In this document: piece after piece, positions 1-6,963 of the stretch
How positions within the stretch are numbered: position 1 is the stretch's first letter
Layout: each line of letters begins with the position of its first letter
Assembly: GCA_039922235.1 (NCBI GenBank)
Contig: JBDSAJ010000155.1
Coordinates: 1-30,714, forward strand
Length of the DNA: 30,714 nucleotides
Direction: 5' to 3'
Source: Umezawaea sp039922235
GTDB lineage: Bacteria; Actinomycetota; Actinomycetes; Mycobacteriales; Pseudonocardiaceae
Translations under genes and position numbers: made by a program
Notes under the pieces: model-generated
The model's database searches: none
Told to the model about the DNA's origin: nothing
The model's input: the letters and a program-made list of their open reading frames with translations, nothing else

Positions 1-963
1 GGTCTGCTGCCCAACGGCATGGACATGCGCCAGGTGCGCGTCCCGCTCGGCGTGGTCGGCATGGTCTACGAGGCGCGGCCGAACGTGACCGTGGACGCGG
101 CCGGGCTCGCGCTGAAGTCCGGGAACGCGGCGCTGCTGCGGGGGTCGTCGTCGGCGGAGAACTCGAACGCCGCGCTGGTCGCCGTGCTGCGCGACGCGCT
201 GGAGGCCGTCGGGCTGCCCGCGGACTGCGTGCAACTGCTGCCGTGCCACGACCGGGCGTCGGTCAACTACCTCATCACCGCGCGCGGCCTGGTGGACCTG
301 GTGATCCCCCGTGGCGGAGCGGGCCTCATCTCCACGGTCGTCGCGAACGCCACCGTGCCCACGATCGAGACCGGTGTCGGTAACTGCCACGTGTACGTGG
401 ATGCCTCGGCCGACCTCGACGACGCCGAGGCGATCGTGCTCAACTCCAAGACCCGCCGCACCAGCGTGTGCAACTCGGCCGAGTCGCTGCTGGTGCACGC
501 GGACATCGCGGACGTGTTCGTGCCGCGCATCGCCGAGGCCCTGCACGCGGCGGGTGTCACCCTGCACGCGGACCCGGTGTTCACCGACCTCGCCGGCACC
601 GAGGTGACGCCCGCGACGGCCGAGGACTGGGACACCGAGTACCTGTCGCTGGACATCGCGGCCAAGGTCGTCGGCTCGCTCGACGAGGCCATCGCGCACA
701 TCAACGAGCACGGCTCCGGCCACACCGAGGCGATCGTGACCTCCGACGTGAAGGCCGCGCGCCGGTTCACCACGCGGGTGGACGCGGCGGCGGTGATGGT
801 GAACGCCTCGACCGGGTTCACCGACGGCGCCGAGTTCGGCATGGGTGCCGAGATCGGCATCTCCACCCAGAAGCTGCACGCCCGCGGCCCGATGGGCCTG
901 GCCGAGCTGACCTCCACCAAATGGGTCGTCTGGGGCGAGGGGCACATCCGGCCGACGTCGTGA
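1..963 (+). CDS. proA: Gamma-glutamyl phosphate reductase, 5' end missing
   Basis: Reduces L-glutamyl 5-phosphate to glutamate 5-semialdehyde with NADPH, the second step of proline synthesis, in the cytosol. The frame is open from base 1, so the start lies outside the window; 320 residues are visible of a family usually about 415-430. ProA/aldehyde-dehydrogenase-like signatures are present: GVVGMVYEARPNVTVDA near the start, LLRGSSSAENSN, VIPRGGAGLI, and the catalytic-cysteine segment NSKTRRTSVCNSAESLL (the cysteine of SVCN). The C-terminal IGISTQKLHARGPMGL is also typical. The stop codon overlaps the GTG of the TetR gene by 4 bases (GTGA), so the two are probably translationally coupled. Confidence 0.96.
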   Translation, partial: GLLPNGMDMRQVRVPLGVVGMVYEARPNVTVDAAGLALKSGNAALLRGSSSAENSNAALVAVLRDALEAVGLPADCVQLLPCHDRASVNYLITARGLVDLVIPRGGAGLISTVVANATVPTIETGVGNCHVYVDASADLDDAEAIVLNSKTRRTSVCNSAESLLVHADIADVFVPRIAEALHAAGVTLHADPVFTDLAGTEVTPATAEDWDTEYLSLDIAAKVVGSLDEAIAHINEHGSGHTEAIVTSDVKAARRFTTRVDAAAVMVNASTGFTDGAEFGMGAEIGISTQKLHARGPMGLAELTSTKWVVWGEGHIRPTS

Positions 964-1526
964 CCGCCGACCCCGTGCGCCGCCGTGACTCGGCGGCGAC
1001 CCGCGCCGCGCTGCTCGACGCCGCGACGGAGCTGTTCGCCGAACGCGGGTTCGGCCGCACGACCGTGCGCGACATCGCCGCGCACGCGGGCGTGAACCAG
1101 GCACTGCTGTTCCGGTACTTCGGCAGCAAGGACGCGCTGTACGCGGCCGTGATGGCGGGCCAGGGGCGTGAGCTGCTGGAGTCCGAGGAACCGGGGCGGC
1201 TGCTGGAGACCGTGCTGCGGCGGATGCTGGAGAAGGCACCGCGGCCGGTGGACCACCTGCTGTTCACGGCGTTGCGCTCGGAGGGCATCGACAGCGCTGC
1301 CGCGGAGATCCGCAAGCAGTTGGGCGACGACTACATCCGCGTGCTCCGCACGTTGACCGATGCCGAGGACGGCGACCTGCGGGCCGAACTGGTCCTCGCG
1401 TGGGTCACCGGCATCAGCATGGTGCGGGCCACCTCCGCGAAGGAACCGCTCAAGAGCGCGGACCCCGAGGAGATCATCCGCCTGGTGCTCACGGCCGCCC
1501 GCACGCTGCTGGAGCGCACGGAGTAG
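960..1526 (+). CDS. TetR-family transcriptional regulator
   Basis: A 188-residue one-component regulator. An N-terminal TetR helix-turn-helix lies at about residues 15-62 (AATELFAERGFGRTTV, RDIAAHAGVNQALLFRYFGS), followed by an all-helical ligand-binding and dimer domain. GTG at 960 was chosen because it overlaps the proA stop as GTGA and gives a normal-length arm before the HTH; the frame is open further upstream, but only inside proA. The next genes downstream are two P450s, each with the same 16-bp inverted repeat at its predicted transcription start. The likely role is ligand-responsive repression of the P450 cassette; this is inferred from position and from the operator type typical of TetR dimers. 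The ligand is unknown. Confidence 0.93.
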   Translation: MTADPVRRRDSAATRAALLDAATELFAERGFGRTTVRDIAAHAGVNQALLFRYFGSKDALYAAVMAGQGRELLESEEPGRLLETVLRRMLEKAPRPVDHLLFTALRSEGIDSAAAEIRKQLGDDYIRVLRTLTDAEDGDLRAELVLAWVTGISMVRATSAKEPLKSADPEEIIRLVLTAARTLLERTE

Positions 1527-1545
1527 CACGCAGCGGAATTACTCG

Positions 1546-1574
1546 TTGACGGTCCGTAGCGGCTTCTCTACATT
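1546..1574 (+). promoter_or_regulatory. Promoter of the first P450 gene
   Basis: TTGACG (1546-1551) and TACATT (1569-1574) are separated by exactly 17 bases, a good sigma-70-type (HrdB-like) promoter. The second P450 has the same arrangement. Confidence 0.7.
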
Positions 1575-1585
1575 CGAAGAATGTA
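1569..1585. promoter_or_regulatory. Second palindrome over the -10 of the first P450 promoter
   Basis: TACATTC-GAA-GAATGTA is a perfect 7-bp inverted repeat that includes the -10 box and shares its last bases with the GTAAGC operator. It is absent from the second P450 promoter. Confidence 0.45.
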
Positions 1586-1598
1586 AGCGTTTGCTTAC
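1583..1598 (+). promoter_or_regulatory. Inverted-repeat operator, copy 1
   Basis: GTAAGC-GTTT-GCTTAC is a perfect 6-bp inverted repeat 8 bases downstream of the -10, so it covers the expected transcription start. The same arms occur at 2852-2867 with the same distance from the -10. The spacing fits a TetR dimer, and the upstream TetR gene is the obvious candidate. Confidence 0.72.
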
Positions 1599-1619
1599 TT
1601 CCTTCGGTGAGGAGTGCCG

Positions 1620-2807
1620 ATGACCACCAGGTCCTATCCCTTCAGCGAGGCCGAGCGGCTTCGGCTGGACCCGACCTACTTGCAGTTGCAGGAGACGGAA
1701 CCGGTCTCCTGGGTGCGGATGCCGTTCGGCGGCGAGGGCTGGCTGGCGACCGGCTACCAGGAGGTCAAGACCGTCCTGGCCGACCCGCGGTTCAGCCGGG
1801 CCGCCACCGTCGGCAAGGACATGGCGCGGACGTCGCCGGTGGTCGAGACGGACGGGAGCATCCTGGCGCTCGATCCGCCGGACCACGGGCGGCTGCGCAA
1901 GTTGGTCGCGAAGGCGTTCACCACGAGGCGGGTCGAGTTGCTGCGCGACCGGGCGCAGGAGATCGTCGACGCGTCGCTTGACGCCGTCGAGGCGCAGGGG
2001 CCGCCCGCCGACCTGGTCTCGGCGCTCAACATGCCGCTGCCGATCACGATCATCTGCGACCTCCTCGGCGTGCCGGACGACGAGCGGGTCGGGTTCCAGG
2101 GCTGGACCGACGTCCTGCTCGGCTACGGCGCGTTCACCGCCGAGGAGATCGACGCCGCGTTGGACAGCCTCACGGGCTACATCGCGGCGATGGTCGCGGA
2201 GCGCCGTCGGACCCCGTCCGACGACATGCTCGGCCTGCTGGTCGAGGCGCGGGACGGCGAGGACCGGCTCAGCGAGGGCGAGCTGATCAACTTCGGCGTG
2301 ACGCTGCTGGTCGCGGGCCACGAGACGACCGCGAACATGCTCGGCAACGTCGTGTACACGCTCTTCGACCAGCCGGACCTGCTCAAGTCGCTCCGCGAGG
2401 AGCCGGAACTCCTGCCCGCCGCCGTCGAGGAGTTGGTGCGCTTCATCCCGCTGGGATCGGTGGTGGCCCTGCCGCGGATGGCACTGGAGGACGTCGACCT
2501 CGGCGGCGTCACGATCCGCGCGGGCGAGTCCGTGATGGTCAGCATGATGGCGGCCAACCGCGACCCGTCGGTGTTCCCCGCCGCGAACGAGATCGACTTC
2601 CACCGCGAGGTGAACCCGCACATCGCCTTCGGCCACGGCGTGCACCACTGCCTCGGCGCGCCGCTGGCCCGGATGGAGTTGCAGGTCGCGATCGGCACGC
2701 TGTTCCGCCGGTTCCCGACGCTGGACCTCGCCGTGCCCGTGGAGGACGTCGAGTTCAAGCGCGGCAGGCTGATTCGCGGGCCGCTGGCACTGCCGGTGAC
2801 GTGGTAG
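1620..2807 (+). CDS. Cytochrome P450 (first of tandem pair)
   Basis: Soluble bacterial class I P450 of 395 residues, using ferredoxin-delivered electrons and O2 to hydroxylate or epoxidise an unknown small molecule. Hallmarks are visible: the I-helix oxygen-activation motif AGHETT at residues 232-237, the K-helix ExxR at E271-R274, and the heme-ligand loop FGHGVHHCLG with Cys344. ATG 1620 is preferred over an in-frame GTG at 1614 because the GAGGAG ribosome binding site lies just before it and the product then begins MTTRSYPF, like its neighbour. It is closely related to the next gene (shared NYPF/SYPF-GEA start, DLVxALxMPLPITIIC block, HGVHHC loop), so the pair looks like a tandem duplication. 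It has its own promoter and operator. Substrate cannot be told from sequence. Confidence 0.95.
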   Translation: MTTRSYPFSEAERLRLDPTYLQLQETEPVSWVRMPFGGEGWLATGYQEVKTVLADPRFSRAATVGKDMARTSPVVETDGSILALDPPDHGRLRKLVAKAFTTRRVELLRDRAQEIVDASLDAVEAQGPPADLVSALNMPLPITIICDLLGVPDDERVGFQGWTDVLLGYGAFTAEEIDAALDSLTGYIAAMVAERRRTPSDDMLGLLVEARDGEDRLSEGELINFGVTLLVAGHETTANMLGNVVYTLFDQPDLLKSLREEPELLPAAVEELVRFIPLGSVVALPRMALEDVDLGGVTIRAGESVMVSMMAANRDPSVFPAANEIDFHREVNPHIAFGHGVHHCLGAPLARMELQVAIGTLFRRFPTLDLAVPVEDVEFKRGRLIRGPLALPVTW

Positions 2808-2814
2808 TCGTTCG

Positions 2815-2843
2815 TTGACGGAGGGTGAGCGCAAGCCTATCGT
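2815..2843 (+). promoter_or_regulatory. Promoter of the second P450 gene
   Basis: TTGACG (2815-2820) and TATCGT (2838-2843) with a 17-base spacer. The -35 sequence and spacing match those of the first P450 promoter, within the short gap between the two genes. Confidence 0.65.
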
Positions 2844-2851
2844 CGACAAAT

Positions 2852-2867
2852 GTAAGCAGTTGCTTAC
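2852..2867 (+). promoter_or_regulatory. Inverted-repeat operator, copy 2
   Basis: GTAAGC-AGTT-GCTTAC, 8 bases after the -10. The arms are identical to copy 1 while the 4-base centre differs, as expected if a dimeric repressor is selecting the arms. Confidence 0.72.
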
Positions 2868-2894
2868 TTGGTGCTGTGGGAGGAGTGCGGGGGC

Positions 2895-4091
2895 ATGACG
2901 ACTAGTCAGGAACCGAGGAACTACCCGTTCGGCGAGGCGCACCGGTTGGACATCGACCCGACCTACGCCGAACTGCGCCGAACCGAGCCCGTGTCCAGGG
3001 TTCGGCTGCCCTACGGCGGGGACGCGTGGCTGGTCACGAAGTACGACGACGTGAAGACCGTGCTCAGCGACCTGCGGTTCAGCCGGGCCGCGGTGCTGGG
3101 GCAGGACGTGCCGAGGGCCATCCCGATGATCCAGGACCGGCCGTCGATCCTGAGCATGGACCCGCCCGAGCACGGCAGGCTGCGCAAGCTCGTGGCCAAG
3201 GGTTTCACCATGCGGCGGACCGAGCAGCTGCGGGAACGGGCGCAGGAGATCGTCGACGGGCTGCTCGACGAGATGGAGAAGGGTGGCGTGCCCGCAGACC
3301 TGGTCGAGGCGCTCGACATGCCGCTCCCGATCACGATCATCTGCGAGATGCTGGGCGTCCCGTACGAGGACCGGGGCGAGTTCCGGGCCTGGTCGGACCA
3401 GGCGCTGGCGGTCACCGCGTTCACGCCGGAGGAGATCACCGCCGCGGGCGACAAGCTCCACGACTACATCGCGGGCCTGGTCGCGTCGCGCCGCGAGTCG
3501 CCGACCGACGACGTGCTCGGCACGCTCGTGACGGCCCGCGACGAGGGTGACCGGCTCACCGAGGACGAGCTGGTCAACTTCGGCGTGACGCTGCTGGTCG
3601 CGGGGCACGAGACCACGGCCAACCAGATCGGCAACTTCATGTACACGCTGCTCACCAACCCCGACCGGATGGCCGAGCTGCGCGCGGACCCCGACCTGGT
3701 GCCCGCCGCGGTGGAGGAACTGCTGCGCGTCACGCCGCTCGGCGCGTCCGCGGGCTTCCCCCGCATCGCCAAGGAGGACGTGGAGCTCAGCGGCGTGACG
3801 ATCCCCGCGGGTGACGCCGTGTTCATCGGCCAGGCGGGCAACCGCGACCCCGACGTGTTCCCCGATCCGGACCGGATCGACTTCCACCGGGAGAACACGG
3901 CCCACGTGGCGTTCGGCCACGGCGTGCACCACTGCGTCGGGGCGTCGCTGGCCCGGATGGAGCTGCAGGTCGCGATCGGCACCCTGCTGCGCCGGTACCC
4001 CGCGCTGGAACTGGCCGTGCCCGCCGACGAGGTGCCCTTCCGGAAGGGCAGGCTGGTGCGCGGTCCGCGAGAACTCCTGGTGAGGTGGTAG
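2895..4091 (+). CDS. Cytochrome P450 (second of tandem pair)
   Basis: Soluble class I P450 of 398 residues. The I-helix AGHETT lies at residues 236-241, ExxR at E275-R278, and the heme loop FGHGVHHCVG with the thiolate Cys347. ATG 2895 follows a strong GGGAGGAG Shine-Dalgarno (2878-2885) with a 9-base spacer; the frame is open to 2868, but that would run into the operator. The ferredoxin gene starts 4 bases after the stop, so this P450 and the ferredoxin are co-transcribed. The first P450 has no redox partner of its own here and probably shares this one. No ferredoxin reductase lies nearby. Substrate unknown; no terpene, polyketide or peptide synthase is adjacent. Confidence 0.95.
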   Translation: MTTSQEPRNYPFGEAHRLDIDPTYAELRRTEPVSRVRLPYGGDAWLVTKYDDVKTVLSDLRFSRAAVLGQDVPRAIPMIQDRPSILSMDPPEHGRLRKLVAKGFTMRRTEQLRERAQEIVDGLLDEMEKGGVPADLVEALDMPLPITIICEMLGVPYEDRGEFRAWSDQALAVTAFTPEEITAAGDKLHDYIAGLVASRRESPTDDVLGTLVTARDEGDRLTEDELVNFGVTLLVAGHETTANQIGNFMYTLLTNPDRMAELRADPDLVPAAVEELLRVTPLGASAGFPRIAKEDVELSGVTIPAGDAVFIGQAGNRDPDVFPDPDRIDFHRENTAHVAFGHGVHHCVGASLARMELQVAIGTLLRRYPALELAVPADEVPFRKGRLVRGPRELLVRW

Positions 4092-4095
4092 GTCC

Positions 4096-4317
4096 ATGAG
4101 CAAGTGGCAGGTCCAGGTCGACCGGGAGGTGTGCATCGGCACGGGCATGTGCGCCTCCAGTGCCGTGGCCTACTTCCGGCTGGAGAACGGCAAGTCAAAG
4201 GCTGTGCAGGACCACGTCGAGCCGGACGAACTGGTGGTCGACGCCGCCGAGTCCTGCCCGATGGAGGCGATCCTGGTGCGCGACGGTGACGGTGTGGTGA
4301 TCGCTCCGGAGGTTTGA
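4096..4317 (+). CDS. 3Fe-4S ferredoxin, P450 redox partner
   Basis: A 73-residue small acidic ferredoxin carrying electrons from a reductase to the P450s. The cluster motif is C13-IGTGM-C19 and C54-P55. The position that would hold the second cysteine of a 4Fe-4S motif is Thr16, which marks the single-cluster 3Fe-4S class common beside actinobacterial P450s. ATG 4096 lies directly after the P450 stop. A 13-bp terminator hairpin at 4461-4500 closes the unit. Confidence 0.93.
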   Translation: MSKWQVQVDREVCIGTGMCASSAVAYFRLENGKSKAVQDHVEPDELVVDAAESCPMEAILVRDGDGVVIAPEV

Positions 4318-4460
4318 CCCCGAAGCGGTGAAAAAGTTTGCCCAACCGGAGTCATGAACTCGGAGCGTCGTCGTTCCACCGGTACGCGGCTCCGCTTCGG
4401 GGTGGGCCGCGTGGACCGGAGGCGGCTTTTCCCCCAAGGCCGCGGTCGGGAGTCCGAAAG

Positions 4461-4500
4461 GCGCTGGTGGTCGTTCACGGGAGCGGGCGACCACCAGCGC
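4461..4500 (+). terminator. Terminator after the P450-ferredoxin unit
   Basis: GCGCTGGTGGTCG (4461-4473) pairs perfectly with CGACCACCAGCGC (4488-4500) around a 14-base loop. There is no U-tract, usual for this phylum. It ends 24 bases before nadD. Confidence 0.75.
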
Positions 4501-4510
4501 GCCGGCACCG

Positions 4511-4516
4511 TAGGCT
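4511..4516 (+). promoter_or_regulatory. -10 box of nadD, predicted leaderless mRNA
   Basis: TAGGCT ends 8 bases before the nadD ATG. With the terminator immediately upstream, transcription would start at or next to the ATG, the arrangement of leaderless actinobacterial mRNAs. No Shine-Dalgarno is visible. Confidence 0.45.
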
Positions 4517-4524
4517 GACCAGCC

Positions 4525-5121
4525 ATGTCGAACCGGCGCAGACTCGGGGTCATGGGTGGAACCTTCGACCCGGTGCACCACGGCCACCTCGTGGCGGCCA
4601 GCGAGGTGCAGGCGAGGTTCGACCTCGACGAGGTGATCTTCGTCCCCACCGGCGAACCGTGGCAGAAGACGACCCGTGTGGTCAGCCGCGCCGAGGACCG
4701 CTACCTGATGACGGTCATCGCCACCGCGTCCAACCCCCGCTTCTCCGTCAGCCGGGTCGACATCGACCGCGAGGGTCCCACCTACACGGTGGACACGCTC
4801 GCCGACCTCAAGGCCGAGCACCCGGACGCCGACCTGTTCTTCATCACCGGCGCGGACGCGCTGGAGCAGATCGTGTCGTGGCGTCGAGCGTCCGACGTGT
4901 TCGACCTCGCGCACTTCATCGGCGTCACCCGACCGGGTTACGAACTCAACGGCCAACACCTGCCCAAGGGAGCTGTCTCCCTCGTGGAGGTGCCCGCCAT
5001 GGCCATCTCGTCGACCGCGTGCCGGGCGCGCACGGCACGCGGTCTGCCCGTCTGGTACCTCGTCCCGGACGGTGTCGTGCAGTACATCTCCAAGCGCTCG
5101 CTCTACTCGGTGCCGGACTAG
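4525..5121 (+). CDS. nadD: Nicotinate-nucleotide adenylyltransferase
   Basis: Adenylates nicotinate mononucleotide with ATP to deamido-NAD, an essential step of NAD synthesis. The 198-residue product has the nucleotidyltransferase signature GGTFDPVHHGHL at about residues 10-21 (with the HxGH nucleotide-binding histidines) and the C-terminal ISSTACR motif. The middle block FFITGADALEQIVSWRR is typical of NadD. It is followed by rsfS and a phosphoglycerate-mutase-like gene, the same order as M. tuberculosis Rv2421c-Rv2419c. Start ATG 4525 gives the usual length. Confidence 0.96.
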   Translation: MSNRRRLGVMGGTFDPVHHGHLVAASEVQARFDLDEVIFVPTGEPWQKTTRVVSRAEDRYLMTVIATASNPRFSVSRVDIDREGPTYTVDTLADLKAEHPDADLFFITGADALEQIVSWRRASDVFDLAHFIGVTRPGYELNGQHLPKGAVSLVEVPAMAISSTACRARTARGLPVWYLVPDGVVQYISKRSLYSVPD

Positions 5122-5183
5122 GTCCGCTCGCCGGTACCCTCATTAACTCGTGCGGGCGTATCCGCGCGCATCGAAGTGATGTA

Positions 5184-5203
5184 CGACCCGGATCCTCGGG
5201 TCG
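5184..5203 (+). promoter_or_regulatory. Hairpin just upstream of the rsfS ribosome binding site
   Basis: CGACCCG-GATCCT-CGGGTCG, a 7-bp stem ending 2 bases before the GGTGAGGAG Shine-Dalgarno. It may influence rsfS translation or mRNA stability; no known family is recognised. Confidence 0.35.
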
Positions 5204-5218
5204 CTGGTGAGGAGAGAT

Positions 5219-5614
5219 GTGGCAGCCACCGACGAGGCCCGACGGTTGGCGCTGGTCGCCGCTAGCGCGGCGGACGAGAAGAAGGCGCACGATGTGATCG
5301 TGCTCGACGTGTCGGACCAGCTCGTGATCACGGACTGCTTCGTGATCGCCTCCGCTCCCAACGAGCGGCTGGTAGGCGCGATCGTGGACAACATCGAGGA
5401 CAAGATGCGGGAAACCGGCCGCAAGCCGGTGCGCCGTGAAGGCGCTCGCGAAGGCCGCTGGGTGCTGCTGGACTTCGTCGACGTGGTGGTGCACGTGCAG
5501 CACGTCGAGGAACGCAGCTTCTACGGCCTGGAGCGGCTGTGGAAGGACTGCCCGCAGATCGAGTTCGAGGGGTCCGCGGACGCACCCGCAGAGGACCAGG
5601 CGGCGGAGGCGTGA
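5219..5614 (+). CDS. rsfS: Ribosomal silencing factor RsfS
   Basis: A 131-residue protein of the RsfS/Iojap (DUF143) family. It binds ribosomal protein L14 and blocks joining of the 30S and 50S subunits in slow growth or starvation. Family blocks are visible: AADEKKAHDVIVLDVSD, LVITDCFVIASAPNERL, and the C-terminal WVLLDFVDVVVHVQH with FYGLERLW. GTG 5219 was chosen because the GAGGAG site at 5209-5214 then has normal spacing; an in-frame GTG at 5207 lies inside that site. The acidic tail (EDQAAEA) is ordinary. It lies between nadD and the phosphatase, probably in one operon with the phosphatase, which starts 7 bases after the stop. Confidence 0.94.
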   Translation: MAATDEARRLALVAASAADEKKAHDVIVLDVSDQLVITDCFVIASAPNERLVGAIVDNIEDKMRETGRKPVRREGAREGRWVLLDFVDVVVHVQHVEERSFYGLERLWKDCPQIEFEGSADAPAEDQAAEA

Positions 5615-5621
5615 GCACCAG

Positions 5622-6236
5622 ATGACCTTGAACCGGCTCGTACTGTGGCGGCACGGTGAGACGGACTACAACGCCACCGGACGCTGGCAGGGCCACCTCG
5701 ACTCGGCGCTGACCGAGACGGGGTGGAACCAGGCCAGGTTCGCGGTGCCCGTGCTCACCAAGTTCGCACCCGAGCTGGTGGTCGCGTCCGATCTGCGGCG
5801 GGCGACGAACACCGCGACGGTGTTCACCGACGCCGTCGGCATCCCGCTGCGGATCGACGAACGCCTGCGCGAGACCCACCTCGGCAAGTGGCAGGGACTG
5901 ACCAACGCCGAGGTCGAGGCCGAGTGGCCGGGCATGATCGACCTCTGGCGGGCCGACCCCACGGTCGCGCCGCCGGACGGCGAGACACGGGTCGAGGTCG
6001 CGGACCGTGCCGCCGAGGTCGTGGCCGACGTGGACCGCGAGTTCGACGGCACCGTGATGCTCTGCGCGCACGGCGGCCTGATCTCCGCGCTGACCGGCAG
6101 GCTGCTGAACCTGCCGATCGGCTCGTGGGGGCAGCTCGGCGGCATCGGGAACTGCCACTGGACGGTGTTCACCCGGCGGCCGGACGGCGACGGGCGCTGG
6201 CGGCTGTCCTCGTACAACGCCGGGTCCACTCGTTGA
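5622..6236 (+). CDS. Histidine phosphatase, GpgP-like
   Basis: A 204-residue phosphatase of the histidine phosphatase (phosphoglycerate mutase-like) superfamily. The catalytic RHGE motif is at residues 10-13 (phospho-accepting His11), the second catalytic histidine is His150 in CAHGG, and the middle acid lies in ERLRETHLGKWQGL. In M. tuberculosis the gene at this exact position, Rv2419c, is glucosyl-3-phosphoglycerate phosphatase (GpgP) of methylglucose lipopolysaccharide synthesis. Synteny with rsfS upstream and the OctT-like gene downstream makes that role likely, but the superfamily is broad and sequence alone does not fix the substrate. The stop overlaps the next start as TTGA. Confidence 0.88.
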   Translation: MTLNRLVLWRHGETDYNATGRWQGHLDSALTETGWNQARFAVPVLTKFAPELVVASDLRRATNTATVFTDAVGIPLRIDERLRETHLGKWQGLTNAEVEAEWPGMIDLWRADPTVAPPDGETRVEVADRAAEVVADVDREFDGTVMLCAHGGLISALTGRLLNLPIGSWGQLGGIGNCHWTVFTRRPDGDGRWRLSSYNAGSTR

Positions 6237-6955
6237 GGCTGCTGGTTCTCGCCGACTCGCTGGCGTTCCACGGCCCCGACGGCCCGCTGCCCGCAGACCA
6301 CCCCGGTCTGTGGCCGAACATCGCCGCCAAGGCGCTGGACGGCCACGTGGAACTCGCGGCGGGCTTCGGGTGGACCGCCCGCGACGCCTGGTGGTCGCTG
6401 ACCGGCGACCCCCGCGTCTGGTCGTTGCTGCCGCGCACGGACGTGCTCGTGCTCGCCGTGGGGCACATGGACACGCTGCCCTCGCCCCTGCCGACGTACC
6501 TGCGGCAGGGGCTGCGGTACCTGCGGCCCGACGGCCTGCGCCGCTGGGCCAGGACGGGCTACAAGGCCGCCCAGCCCGCGCTGTCGCGGCTGCTGGGCGG
6601 TCAACTGGTCGCGCTGCCTCCACACCTGACCGTGCGCTACCTGGACGACTCGGTGGAGGCCGTGCACCGCCTGGAACCGGGGATCAAGCCCATCGGGATG
6701 GTGCCGTCCGTGCACCGCTCGGCCGCGTACGGCAACGTGCACCCCGGACGACCCGCCGCCGAACGCGCCGTGCGCGCGTGGAGTGGCAGGACGGGTGTGC
6801 CGCTGTTGGACGTGCCCTCGGTGATCGGCGACCACGTGCGGTCAGGGCGCGGTAACCCGGACGGTATGCACTGGGGCTGGGAAGGTCACGACCTGATGGG
6901 TTCCGCGATGGCGGATCTCATCAGGTCCGTGGCGGTGAACCACTCGACCGAGTGA
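6233..6955 (+). CDS. SGNH-family acyltransferase/esterase, OctT-like
   Basis: A 240-residue SGNH/GDSL-type protein. The nucleophile block is VLADSLAF with Ser9, a block III-like VGHMD follows, and the C-terminal dyad lies in DGMHWGWEGH (Asp210, His213). The start is TTG 6233, overlapping the phosphatase stop; no ATG or GTG would give a complete block I. The mycobacterial gene at the same place, Rv2418c, is diglucosylglycerate octanoyltransferase (OctT), which acylates an early intermediate of methylglucose lipopolysaccharides. Adjacent GpgP-like and OctT-like genes argue for the same pathway here, as an inference from synteny. No signal peptide, so it acts in the cytosol. Confidence 0.85.
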   Translation: MRLLVLADSLAFHGPDGPLPADHPGLWPNIAAKALDGHVELAAGFGWTARDAWWSLTGDPRVWSLLPRTDVLVLAVGHMDTLPSPLPTYLRQGLRYLRPDGLRRWARTGYKAAQPALSRLLGGQLVALPPHLTVRYLDDSVEAVHRLEPGIKPIGMVPSVHRSAAYGNVHPGRPAAERAVRAWSGRTGVPLLDVPSVIGDHVRSGRGNPDGMHWGWEGHDLMGSAMADLIRSVAVNHSTE

Positions 6956-6963
6956 GAGCCGTA

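Noticed and set aside
1539..4148. Very long minus-strand open frame (869 codons) opposite the P450 genes
   Set aside because: It mirrors both P450 coding regions in a GC-rich genome, has His/Arg/Val/Leu-rich low-complexity translation, and no ribosome site. The plus-strand genes carry full P450 motifs.
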